NCBI GenBank assembly: GCA_022494885.1
Contig: JAGVSM010004879.1
Location: 18,152 to 82,151 of the forward strand
Length of the DNA stretch: 64,000 nucleotides
Direction: 5' to 3'
Source of the DNA: Micrasema longulum
Lineage: Eukaryota; Arthropoda; Insecta; Trichoptera; Brachycentridae
Positions 53,925 to 63,319 of the stretch are shown here, piece by piece (position 1 is the stretch's first letter; each line of letters begins with the position of its first letter). The notes beneath the pieces were generated by a model, which was given only the letters and a program-made list of their open reading frames with translations, was not told the DNA's origin and did no database searches. Made by a program: the position numbers and the translations under genes.

Positions 53925-54325
53925 CAATAAGGTCCAAAACAGCAATAGATTGTGTTTTGGGAATAGGTTTCTCAAAAGAATCTTGAGTGAGCGATAGTTT
54001 GACTAATTAAGAAATTAATTATTAAAAGAACGGACGCAGCAAACTCCGGTGACTCATGGCTTGGTCATGTACTGCGGATGCCTCCTGAGAGTCTTAACCA
54101 CTCTTGCCTACTTTACACGGCATCAGGTTCTCGACGTCTTGGACGTCCACTGCTGACTGTTCGTTGGTGAGTTTAGGTCAGAACCACGGGACGCGAAACT
54201 GACTTGGGAGGACAGGATGCACAGGAGCTAGCATCTGACAGAGATACTTGGAGAAACTTCGTAGACATTGTATGCTCCAATCAGGGAGCGGACATGGAAT
54301 GATGACGATGATGATGATGATGATG
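53925..54325 (+). pseudogene. LINE-F C-terminus, plus strand
   Basis: GNRFLKRILSER, FD, KERTQQTPVT, then WLGHVLRMPPESLNHSCLLY, TASGSRRLGRPLLTVRW, ELASDRDTWRNFVDIVCSNQ, GADME, stop, followed by GATGACGATGATGATGATGA. Shares residues and trinucleotide tail with 53025-53405 in opposite orientation, about 520 bp apart. Several stops; the two copies differ enough to be independent insertions or an old inverted duplication. Confidence 0.8.
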
Positions 54326-55944
54326 ATAACCTCTCCGTTACTTTCGGTGCTCATTTTTTAATTTTGAAAAAATCAACACAACTTCTGTTAACACATATTT
54401 TGGTATTTTGTACGATATTTGAATATTTCTAAAAGCCAAACCAAATCGAAAAAACGATCAATGTTCATGATTACCATTCACGTAATATTTTTTTTGTAGG
54501 TACGTTTGTCCATAATTCATGGTACAAGTAATCAAAGCGGGCGTTGAATAACGAAACGGTAAACTCGAGTACTATTTCAGTTTTGTGTGTCTTTGTGCTT
54601 TTATAAATGATAAATTCTTGTCATTTAAATAACTCAGCAAAAGGTGACGTTTTTATCGAGAGCGTTTGTTTGATTTATTATTAATTGCCTTGTGTCCTGA
54701 TCAAATCTCCATTGTGACCGATTACCTGTATGGGGTAGCCAATATTTTCAGGAGAAATAAACAATCGAATCAGAACATTAAAAAATGTATAATTTCGTTT
54801 TGGGGTTTGAAAAATACGTTAACATTGTCAAAAATTGTAACAACGAATTTTATTTTTTAACACTTTATAAACAACAATGTTTAGAGTTTGTTCATATAGA
54901 TAGAAAAGAATTGAATTTAATCCTCGAAAAAGCTGTTAACATTATTTTCTATTTATATTAATAACCCACCTGGACAAGAAGAAGCATAAAATTTGTAAAA
55001 TATTTTCACTCGTAGTCTAATTTAAACGTAGTTATGTAGATGTTATGTGCCGTGTAAGGTGTTGAGGGGCACTTTGTAATGAGTAATTGAATCGCCATCC
55101 AGTCGTCAATTAAAGGTAGCTTCGAAGATGGTATTGTTTTATTTAGTTCACTTTTGAAGATAACAATATGTCTCCAACTACACTCGTTGGGTTTACTGTA
55201 CTTATAATTTAATAATATTCTAGTTCACATTTAATGATAAATTGTCGTAGTCACGACGTACTAAGTTAGGAATCTAATTTCAATGTGTCCTCCTGGAACC
55301 AATTATTTGAATGCAAACTGAGAGCTTAAAGATATGATCCTTTAACCAAGAGACACCTGCTCTTTTAGGCATAAAAAATCATTTTAAACAATATTACGTA
55401 AACGCATTAAGAAAATAAATTATTAGCGTGTACAAGTAAATGACCACCAGAGATGACCACCGAAAAAGATGTAATAAATAACTATTCTGTTAAAGAAATT
55501 GGAATACAATACACATTAGTAAAAATGTGTTTGGTCAGGACACAAAAGATGGCCCTCATATTGAATATAACCAGGAATTGCGATAGTTTTCAATATGACA
55601 AAAGGCAAAAAGGGTTTGTTACGAGGTTGGCACACAACATAGAAAGCAGCCTTTTCACAATTTCGAAAAATGAGATATTGATGTTATCGGGTGCAGTAAA
55701 GTCAATTCTATGTTCTGCTAAAAACAACCAGACCGCTTTCGTATAAAAAAAACTGTATAACTGTGTCGATCACAAAAACGGCATTTCTCAATTGTTTATC
55801 GGTATCTCATTGTTTATTGTTTGTTAAAGTCAAAAACATTCAAACTATTGTGTAGATTTTATAATTCACTCTTTTCACAAAATGGCTATTATCTCAGTTT
55901 CACTTTTCTATGGCTGGCTGCTTTCTGTTTAACTTATTTATTTA
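54326..55944. other. No recognisable gene
   Basis: A 97-codon plus frame at 55453-55746 (MTTEKDVINNYSVKEIGIQY...) starts with ATG and is hydrophilic at its start, but resembles nothing I know and has no partner. Otherwise AT-rich. This is one of the least repeat-dense stretches of the window. Confidence 0.35.
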
Positions 55945-56200
55945 TGTATTTATTTATTCATTCAAAATTACAAAATTAAATATTTATGAACTTATTAAGG
56001 CTTTTTAGGCTATGCCCGTGTCAAGCCTCAAAAAATAAAAATAAAAATACATAGTAAAATTAAATAGATAAAATTATTATAACATAGAATAACAATCTAG
56101 AAAAAAAAGGTAAGTGTAATAAATAATCAAATTCCAAAGAATACAATGCAAAAAAGATAATCAGAAATAATTTTTGAAATATAAATTATACAAATTAAGA
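55945..56200 (-). mobile_element. LINE 3' end, minus strand
   Basis: TTTATTTATTCATTC (55951-55965) opens the element. After AT text comes AAGGCTTTTTAGGCTATGCC, CGTGTCAAGCCT, a stem-loop (AGGCTT/AAGCCT) as found at the same distance from other LINE tails here. No coding part. Confidence 0.45.
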
Positions 56201-56354
56201 ATCACACATAATCAAATATACAAAATAGTAGTATCATTAAAATCAACAAAAAAATAGTAAAATATAGTAGTATTAAAAAAAAACAAAATAAGAGTATCAT
56301 TTAAATCAACAGAAAAATAATATACATATAAAAGCATAATTGAAATAGTAATTG

Positions 56355-56653
56355 AGATATCATCATCATCATCATCATCAGCCGTCTCTTGTCCAATGTT
56401 GAACATAGGCCTCCCCTTTTAGTCTCCATATTTCCCTATCCTGAGCCAACCGCATCCAACCACTTCCTGCAAATCGTCTTATGTCATCAGACCACCTTGT
56501 CTGAGGCCTGCCGACACTTCTTCTACCCGTTCTGGGTCGCCATTCCAGGACTTTTTTGGTCCATCTAGAGTCTGTGATTCTGGCTATATGACCAGCCCAG
56601 CTCCATTTCTGGTTGGCAGCCCTATGGACCACATCGGCGATCTTTGTTCTCAC
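56355..56653 (-). pseudogene. RTE-like LINE C-terminus with GAT tail
   Basis: The minus frame reads RTKIADVVHRAANQKWSWAG, HIARITDSRWTKKVLEWRPR, TGRRSVGRPQTRWSDDIRRF and REIWRLKGEAYVQHWTRDG, then a stop. This is the well-known WxWAGHxARxxDxRWTxxxxxWxPRxxxRxxGRPxxRWxDDIxxxAGxxWxxxAQDRxxWxxxxEAYxQxW ending of RTE-type elements in insects. After the stop come a short spacer and the GAT tail (plus-strand ATCATCATCATCATCATC at 56361-56378). About 90 residues stay open, so this copy is fairly young, but it is 5'-truncated. Confidence 0.9.
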
Positions 56654-56696
56654 TCTAATCCATGTATTGGTTTTTCTGTCTCTCTCTCTGTTTTCC

Positions 56697-56778
56697 TACG
56701 ACGGCTGTCCACCGCATCACCGTTCCCTACGGCCGTTAAGATACGGACACCGCTGTCCTAGGAAACCCTAGCTTAAGC
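56697..56778. repeat. Repeat D, copy 3
   Basis: CTACGACGGCTGTCCACCGC, ATCACCGTTCCCTACGGCCG, TTAAGATACGGACACCGCTG, TCCTAGGAAACCCTAGCTTA. Same text as 24960-25037 and 26052-26133. It lies 43 bp upstream of the truncated 5' edge of the RTE fragment. Confidence 0.7.
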
Positions 56779-56822
56779 CACCTCTCACGCACCGCTCCGC
56801 ATAGCCACATGGCCTCTCCAAT

Positions 56823-57090
56823 GTATTTTTTTTTATTTATGTATTCACATAAACATAATAAAGTACCCCCTAACTCTTTGAAATCAAGAGCCTCGTGTTA
56901 AGTTGGGATTAAGCATAATGAAAAATAGGAACATGCATATTATTAAAAAAGTAATACTAAAAATAAAAATTATTACCCAAACATAAATTTTAATAAACAT
57001 CTGAACAACCCGCCTTACAGTGTTTAAATATAAGTAATGTCTCGCAACAGTCTCGAAAATAAATCTCTTTAAATAATTCAATCAAATGAA
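56823..57090 (-). other. Possible LINE 3' end
   Basis: TTTTTTTTATTTATGTATTC at 56827-56846 is followed by ACTCTTTGAAATCAAGAGCC, containing a small stem-loop (CTCTTTGAAATCAAGAG). Layout like other minus-strand LINE tails here, but family unknown. Confidence 0.35.
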
Positions 57091-57094
57091 TCTC

Positions 57095-57250
57095 ACCCAC
57101 ATTAATGAAGGCCTCAGCTTTTTAACTTCACATCAACAGATGAAATAATCGAAGGAATATAGATGTTCCAATAGAGGCAGAATGATCAATGTTACACAGC
57201 GTGCAAAGTGGCCACTTAAATCAACCAATAAACACTTTTTAGCATGAACA
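57095..57250 (+). repeat. Repeat R, copy
   Basis: ATTAATGAAGGCCTCAGCTT, ACATCAACAGATGAAATAAT, AGATGTTCCAATAGAGGCAG, GTGCAAAGTGGCCACTTAAA and TCAACCAATAAACA correspond in order to copies at 97-300 and 23155-23310. Confidence 0.55.
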
Positions 57251-57319
57251 CTTTACAAATTTACTATTATGCTCAATGTTTATTTTTGTAAATTTATTGA
57301 TAATTTTAAGTTGCTAAAA

Positions 57320-57625
57320 TTTCATTCTTTCATGCACTTTGTAGCTGTAAGATGATTAGTAATCTAGCTTCAATAGGTAAATTTTATCAACTATCAAACA
57401 TCTTAAGTTTGTAATTGTGGCCTAGAATTCCAACCGTCCATGCGCTCAGTAGCTGCAAGACTTGTTTTAATCCAAAATCTTTTATTATTTATTTTTTTTA
57501 TTTCGTTTTTTTTAAATATCACTTACACTCTTAAATTCATTGTCAAATAAAAAAAATTAAAAAATGTAAATAGGGGCTAGAATTCTCATTGTCCATGCGC
57601 TTTGTATCTGAAAGATGTACTGGGA
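57320..57625 (+). repeat. Diverged three-unit tandem repeat
   Basis: Units at about 57322 (TTTCATTCTTTCATGCACTT, TGTAGCTGTAAGATG), 57425 (AGAATTCCAACCGTCCATGC, GCTCAGTAGCTGCAAGAC) and 57581 (AGAATTCTCATTGTCCATGC, GCTTTGTATCTGAAAGATG). Spacing 100-155 bp. Function unknown. Confidence 0.45.
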
Positions 57626-57635
57626 TATTTATTTA

Positions 57636-57720
57636 TTTTACAGCGCCCTTGAGGTGATTTTCACAAAAAAAGCGCTATATGAATTATCCAAATATATTAT
57701 TTATATAAACAGGTCATAAG
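57636..57720 (+). mobile_element. L2/CR1-like LINE 3' end
   Basis: ATTTTACAGCGCCCTTGAGG, TGATTTTCACAAAAAAAGCG, CTATATGAATTATCCAAATA. The hairpin GCGCCCTTGAGG...GCGCTATATGA is the same as at 30948-31000. Only the last 85 bp are present. Confidence 0.75.
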
Positions 57721-59019
57721 CCCTGTAAATGTCTTGACTTCGATATTTCCTTCTTTAAGTAGATACTAACCTCCTCAATTAAATACAAGTATATCTGGGG
57801 TTGAGAACACTCAGATATCGGATGTTCAAACTACCTTCATTCTGAAAATGAAACGTACCATACACCTTTGGCTAACATGTTTCAAGAATTTAATATATAC
57901 TGACGAAATACCAAAAAGATGACAACTACGTAAACTATCGTATGTTGAAATCATCAATTTGTCAGGAGAGCTGTTTAAATATGTTTTTCTTTTTTTACGT
58001 TTTGTGTAATATTCACCACTTTCTCTCTGTTTGAATATCCAACTCTGTTGTGATTTGTTACTTGAAACTTAATAAGTGCATATTGAGTGAAATCCAATCT
58101 TATGTCTTTAAACATTTGGACATGCTCAAAATATTGTATACCTAATTATTATCTACAAATAAATTGTATTTACATACGAATAAAATGATATATCTGTTTT
58201 TTTGTACAGATGCAGCGTGATTTAAAAAAAATGTCGTTAAAAAATACCTAAGTATTAAACTGCCATCTACTGCGCGCTTTTAACTTGTAACGAGTTTCAT
58301 ATTATCACGATAATTCGCTTTTGTCTTATTCCAAATTTATTTAAAAAAATTAACATGTCTTAATTAAAATATTTGTCGAATTTGCCAGATTTTTGAAGCG
58401 TTTTTTGCAATACTCTCTTTGATATTTTTTCAAATTTCTGTATTTGATTTTATTATCAGCCAATTAAAATCAGTGGGCAAATTACTGGTTTTGTATACTT
58501 ATAATTTGTAAATGAAATAAATTTACCAATATTGTGAAGAGGCCATAGAAATTAATGTACCAATATAAGTATTTTTATCAAATTACGGGATGTCTTGTTA
58601 TGTGTTTAATTATAATGTACTCGTAAGCGTTATAAGGAACTTAATATAATATATTCATTTAGGAAAAGCAGCCATACAAAAGGCTTCCGTAATATCTCAT
58701 AACCATAAATTGAATATGAATTCTAATTTCTAAATAAATTGTTCATTTAAATATTTTCAAATTGATAACTTAGTGGCGTCAAAGTAAGAAGATACCATTT
58801 TGGTTTATTTATATAGTACACAGTTATAATTTAATAAGCAAAGTCGCGACATTATCAAATCTTTTTTTAAAAGTCAAAATCTTTGTTCCAAAAACGGAAA
58901 AAAATCTAATGTATGACGCCTATGTAAATATCAGAACTTTTTGAACAAAATAAGCAATTAAATATAACTGAACTCTTAAAAATTTAAATTATTATCATTA
59001 AAATTTATCCATAAATTAG
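57721..59019. other. Mostly unassigned; repeat R block at 58016-58140
   Basis: TTTCTCTCTGTTTGAATATC and AAACATTTGGACATGCTCAA at 58020-58135 are distant forms of the repeat R CTCCCTAGGG block region. The rest is AT-rich without recognised content. Confidence 0.35.
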
Positions 59020-59275
59020 ACATAATCAGACGAGTATATCAGAAAAATATCATACACAACTTTCTAAAACAAAACAAGGACAATCAAGACTAATAAACCA
59101 GGGACTGAAATCACACAATAAACTACCAGACAAAACTAAGCGAAAGACTCAGACAAACTTTTTTAAAGATGTAAAAAATATTATTTTGAGTATGAATAAA
59201 AAATGTTTATATTATTTTTGTAGAATGAATGTAATAATCCGTAAGGGTTATTCAATAAATTTTCAAATAAAAAAA
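59020..59275 (+). pseudogene. LINE C-terminus (LINE-P-like)
   Basis: GQSRLINQGLKSHNKLPDKT and KRKTQTNFFKDVKNII, with ISEKYHTQLSKTKQG before it, match the order TRxxxxLxxxxxxTxxGQxSxxxxGLKxYNxLPxxxKxxxxxxxFKxxxKxxL of LINE-P at 46215-46710. After the stop region come AATCCGTAAGGGTTATTC (a hairpin of CCCTAA/TTAGGG type) and TTTTCAAATAAAAAAAAC. Only the last 60 or so residues are present. Confidence 0.55.
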
Positions 59276-60799
59276 ACTTACAAGTCCTTCTCACAAGGAA
59301 AACCTGTTCTAAGGAGAACTGTACGTACGTGGTCAAAATTTAATTTACACTGTTCGGATCTCATTCAATACTTTTTATATTTCTTATATGCTAATAAATA
59401 TACCAACCACGTATTACGTATTTTTAAAACCATGTAATATAAATATGTTTGAAGCTTCTTCATTATCTGACCTAATGGACTGGAACAAATACCTCTTCAC
59501 CATTAGACCAAACAATATATTCAGTGGTATGAAAACTTGCACAAATGTATGGAATCCGCATTTTATCAACTAATTTACTGAATATTATCAAATGGATTCC
59601 CATTGGAATAGAAATGTGAATTCACTATGGCTCTGGAAGCTTTGTGCCAAATAATTCATTAATTTGAAATGCCATGAAAGGGATCGTGTGAATTTTTAAG
59701 TAAACATTGGGAGAATTTTTAAAAATAATTTTAGGTTTTTGTGTATGAAATAAAACCACAAAACTTTGTACATGACAATGTTCTTAAAAATAAAGAAATT
59801 CGGATTTATTTTTAAAAAGGGGGTCTTTGAGGCATTTGATTACATTGTTTTGGTTTGATAAGGTAGTGTGCTTCTTCAGTGGTTGGTGTGTGATTCAGTG
59901 ATTGTGTTGTAAATGCTTTTGTATAAATCTTCATCAAAAAATCTTCTGGTTGTGCCTATATCATCAAATTTTTCTCTTTCACAATATTTTTCGTTACCAT
60001 TATTAATTTTGTTTTTATGAAATGTAAGTTTCAATTGTGTATAGTTTATAAATATTGTCGAATTATACGCAGTTTAAAAATAATTTGATTTAATTCAATA
60101 TTCAGACATTAATAATATCTTTTAATGTTTGTACTGTTTTGAGACCAAATAAATAATATAAAACACAAAATACAAGTATGTGACTGTCTGTTTGTCTATC
60201 ACAACATCTCCGAAACGACATGTCGCAGCGACGTGAAATTTGATTACGTTATTCTAGATGTAACTTCTAGGTCAACAATTTTACTTTAAAAACAAAATTT
60301 CCCGGCCGCTTTAGTAAAATAATCGAACTTTTTAACGGTTAGTCGAAAAGAAATGAAGTTTGGAACGAACACGTAAAAAGTAATTTTTAGATCAACTGCG
60401 CAGTTTTTGAGCCAAGTTTTTCTCGGCCTTCTTCGCTATTATTTATTTTTATTATTAAATCTAACTTTTTAACGGTTAGTCTGCATTAGGATAGATGGTC
60501 TAGAAACAATAACATTAACTGCCACTCCATACGCAAACTAAAATGTACACAAAGATTTATGCAACGCTAGGCTAGTCATATTACCTATACCTGTTATTCT
60601 TTCTTTTTTCTCTGCTGCATTCACATCTTTTTATACTTTTAAACTACTTTTTATTACTTATACTGTATATGTATATAAAATCAATATATTGCTGCTCTTA
60701 CTATGTGTTCAAAATTAATGTTGAAGATGTTTTTAAATTGACTTAAATTTATTTTCTTATTTAAAGATTCTCTAAAGATTCGTCTCATCGTTTCTTTGA
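59276..60799. other. No recognisable gene; insect-type repeat text at 60175-60420
   Basis: 60175-60420 contains TGACTGTCTGTTTGTCTATC, AACATCTCCGAAACGACATG, TCGCAGCGACGTGAAATTTG and two TTTTTAACGGTTAGTC copies (60328 and 60465). Wording of this kind (an 'effect on the reader' free phrase common in arthropod repeats) suggests a transposon end, but no partner in this window is close enough to define it. The rest is AT-rich. Confidence 0.3.
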
Positions 60800-61160
60800 A
60801 TCTTTTAAAATATGTATGTGTATATTTATGTTTTTCCTTTTTAAAAAAAGTTATTATTTTTTTTTTTTTTTTTTACATCTGACCATGTTTTTCATTCTTT
60901 ATTTCAATTCTTAACTTTTAATTACTTTTACAAATTTTCTTTATTTTTTTATATTCATTTTAATTTTTAAACAACTTCTATTTATGTCTTTTTCCTTCTC
61001 TTTTTTGTACTTTAATTAATAACCTTACATATAATTACTTTATAATATGGAAACTTTGCTGGTCCATTAGATTTAAGTATAACTGTGTAAAATATAAAAC
61101 TTTGTAATTGTACTGTATGTTTCCTAAATAAAAGAAAATAAATAAATAAATAAATATGTT
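60800..61160 (+). mobile_element. LINE 3' UTR, T-rich, with AAAT tail
   Basis: Polypyrimidine stretches (TTTTTCCTTCTCTTTTTTGT), then ATTACTTTATAATATGGAAA, TTTGCTGGTCCATTAGATTT, GTAATTGTACTGTATGTTTC and a tail AAATAAATAAATAAATA (61139-61157). Layout of a LINE 3' end; no coding part seen upstream. Confidence 0.5.
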
Positions 61161-61234
61161 TAAAAAGTAAAATCAGAAATGAAGAAATCAGGCGCCGGGG
61201 CTCATGTTGTTGATATAATTAACCGTGTCTGTAA

Positions 61235-61700
61235 ATTGAAATATGAAACGGAAAACTGAGAAATGTTTTAATTTGGGATGGATGGAGCAGTGAAATGGCG
61301 CCAGATAAAGTTGGCTGACGATGTTATCCCTGTCACCGGAAGAAACTGGACTAGAAAAGCTCAAACCACAGAAGATTGTAAAACATTAGACGCTGTGCAT
61401 ACAAATGTGCGCACAATACAGCCAAATTTTCGAAAACCCAGAGGAAGTTATAAAATATGAAGCTACTGCCGAAAAATACATTGACTTTCTAAAGGCCATA
61501 GTTACAAAAATAAAAAAAAATTAATGGAGGAATTGACTCAGACCCGTGAAAAATATACATACCAGGAAAAAAAGCTTTGTATGCATAAGCAAAGCAATGA
61601 ATAACGGGAACAAGAGGGGAAAAAAAAAAAACATTAGACGAGGCATCCAGCAGAAAGATGGCTAGCCAAAAACAAAAAAATACATTTAAAAATTCTGGAA
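61235..61700 (+). pseudogene. RTE-like LINE C-terminus, interrupted by retroposon P
   Basis: DGAVKWRQIKLADDVIPVTG and RNWTRKAQTTEDCKTLD match the RxxxRWADDIxxVxGxxWxRKAQxRxxWxxLxEA segment of RTE-type polyproteins. At CTLD the frame meets ACATTAGACG (61383-61392), is interrupted by a poly(A)-tailed insert, and the same ACATTAGACG starts again at 61632. After it EASSRKMASQK continues in a way that fits the LINE better. Dead copy. Confidence 0.6.
61393..61631 (+). mobile_element. Poly(A)-tailed retroposon P, copy 2, with target duplication
   Basis: The 239 bp insert is flanked by AAAACATTAGACG on both sides (61380-61392 and, after the A run, 61629-61642). It contains a frame open from its first base: LCIQMCAQYSQIFENPEEVI, KYEATAEKYIDFLKAIVTKI, KKN, stop (about 61530). 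Then a 3' UTR with ACCAGGAAAAAAAGCTTTGT, GAATAACGGGAACAAGAGG and poly(A). It looks like the 3' end of an mRNA copied by LINE machinery. The parent protein is not recognised. The relative is at 27376-27584. Confidence 0.7.
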
Positions 61701-61994
61701 CAGAAAATCATTATTAAATAACACCAGTATATTTCTACGGAGTAGCTCTGATAACGAACAGCGCAATGTTGTCCGAAACCGCGAGGGATTTAAAGAATGA
61801 AATTATATGGCGCACAAACGTCGAGCGCGTAATTAAGAAATATGGCTCCGTGCAAGGACAATTCTCCATGCAAACATGTATAAATGTTGGAGAAGAATAT
61901 CATAAAATATGAGTAGAAAATTGGAATATAAGAGTCAAGTTTTAAAAGTTGTAAATTTTACTCTTTAACTGGAAAACCAACCGAAAAGTGCACC
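61701..61994. other. No recognisable gene
   Basis: Includes GAAACCGCGAGGGATTTAAA and ACAAACGTCGAGCGCGTAAT; not recognised. Confidence 0.3.
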
Positions 61995-62105
61995 TGAACC
62001 CTGCACTGGCACCTGAAGCGTAAGACTGATCCTCGTACCGTCATGTAACAAAATTGATCAAGATACACTGGGGTTAGTGCGGTGCGGAAAGGGAATGATG
62101 ATAAA
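61995..62105 (+). mobile_element. SINE-3 tail fragment
   Basis: CCCTGCACTGGCACCTGAAG, CGTAAGACTGATCCTCGTAC, CATGTAACAAAATTGATCAA, GATACACTGGGGTTAGTGCG and GAATGATGATAAAG. Head absent. The minus frame 61958-62290 crosses it and is a shadow. Confidence 0.7.
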
Positions 62106-62135
62106 GATATTATGTTAAAAATAATGAAATTATCC

Positions 62136-62325
62136 AAAAAACATTTTTGAGAAGGAAATATGGTCCAGGCATTTACATGACTTGACCTGTCTGGTTTAAT
62201 AATCACTTTATGTACTGCGTAACATAAACCCATTCTTTCATCCGTTGACTTTTGTAAGATGATTTCGTTATTATGGAAGAGTTGAGGCAATGTGAATGTT
62301 TAAACATGGACAGAAAGGTGAATAT
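62136..62325 (+). repeat. Repeat R, copy with internal insert
   Basis: AAAACATTTTTGAGAAGGAA, GGCATTTACATGACTTGACC, TGTC, then after a break GAAGAGTTGAGGCAATGTGA, TGTTTAAACATGGACAGAAA, GGTGAATATTC. The order is that of 97-235. An extra segment of about 80 bp (about 62190-62270) separates the two halves; it was not seen elsewhere. Confidence 0.5.
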
Positions 62326-62439
62326 TCATTATCATTTTTCTTCTGCATTCAGCGGTGCATTAATCCAAGAGATATTTGTTCTTATTGAGGAAGTTTAGTG
62401 TTACGAGAAACTGGACATAAAAAGTTTTTCACGTGCGGT

Positions 62440-62935
62440 AAAAATAAAAGCATTAAATTGTACGGCGAAGTTTCTGGAAAACGTATTAGGAAATTAAAAA
62501 AATGATTTTCATAAAACCTTACTAAAATCTGGTAAGGTCTCCAAAATAAAACACTTATATTGGATTATTTTTTTTAAATGTATGTGATAAATGTTGTCTT
62601 GTTAGGACAATATCAAACTTTTTGACAATGAATTAGATAAGATTAGACAAAGAGTTTGATAATGTACTAACAAGACGAAACGCGTTACATGTATTTTATA
62701 AAAAAATAAACATAGAGTTAAATCCATTAACAGTGAATGATTTTGAATACCTTACCAAATTTTAAAATGAAATTCTACCAATTATCAGCATACACAATAA
62801 ATAAAAAACCGAACTACTTTGAACGACGTCTCTAGTTCTTCCGAATCAACCAATAAAAGATTTCTTGTTTACAGGAATCAAATTCACTAATCAATTTAAC
62901 TCACCGAAGAGAACTTGTGACGTCACATGCAGAAT
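62440..62935 (+). repeat. Dispersed repeat Q, copy 2, interrupted by F2
   Basis: 62445-62475 and 62820-62935 match the two sides of 18425-18620. The foldback F2 lies between them, so F2 inserted into an older Q copy. Confidence 0.5.
62515..62800. mobile_element. Foldback F2, both arms
   Basis: The left arm (ACCTTACTAAAATCTGGTAA, GGTCTCCAAAATAAAACACT, TTATATTGGATT, TTGTCTTGTTAGGACAATAT, CAAACTTT) is partly inverse to the right arm (AAAGAGTTTGATAATGTACT, AACAAGACGAAACGCGTTAC, ATGTATTTTATAAAAAAATA, AATACCTTACCAAATTTTAA, AATTCTACCAATTATCAGC). In the right arm ATGTA (before CTAACAA) and TACAT (after GAAACGCGT) pair as a stem I would, but G5 and G8 of the hammerhead core are A and stem II is missing. 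Partner of 23816-24002. Confidence 0.6.
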
Positions 62936-63319
62936 ATTTTTTTTAAATATTTTTTTAAAATCTCAATATCGATCTAATCACATCCAATAACATGTCGTCG
63001 CTTTAGTTCGATTTTGTCCAACAGACTATTTTAACAAAATTGAATTAATTTTACAGGAGATCTGAGAAAGCCTTTATTTATAAAATTTAAATAAAAAAAA
63101 ATAATTGTTTAAGCGGTTTTTTAACTAATTTTGTCTAAATTTGTGGTCATTTTTCATGCCTATTTCGTAAAAAAAATTAAAGCTTTATTTCTGCAGATTT
63201 GTGTTTTGGTCCGTTGAACAAAAACGAACTGAAGCCACGAAGCGACGACATGTTGGATGGCAGGCACTAATATTTTTTAATATTTTTCTAAATAATCTCT
63301 ATCTTTTTATTTATATATA
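62936..63319. other. No recognisable gene
   Basis: ATGTCGTCG and CGACGACAT words at 62993 and 63242 form a loose inverted pair 250 bp apart (ACATGTCGTCGCTTTAGTTC versus GAAGCGACGACATGTTGG), perhaps ends of a small TIR element; not resolved further. Confidence 0.35.

Noticed and set aside
55453..55746. 97-codon plus frame with ATG as a gene
   Set aside because: Unrecognised, isolated, and of a length expected by chance in a few places in the window.
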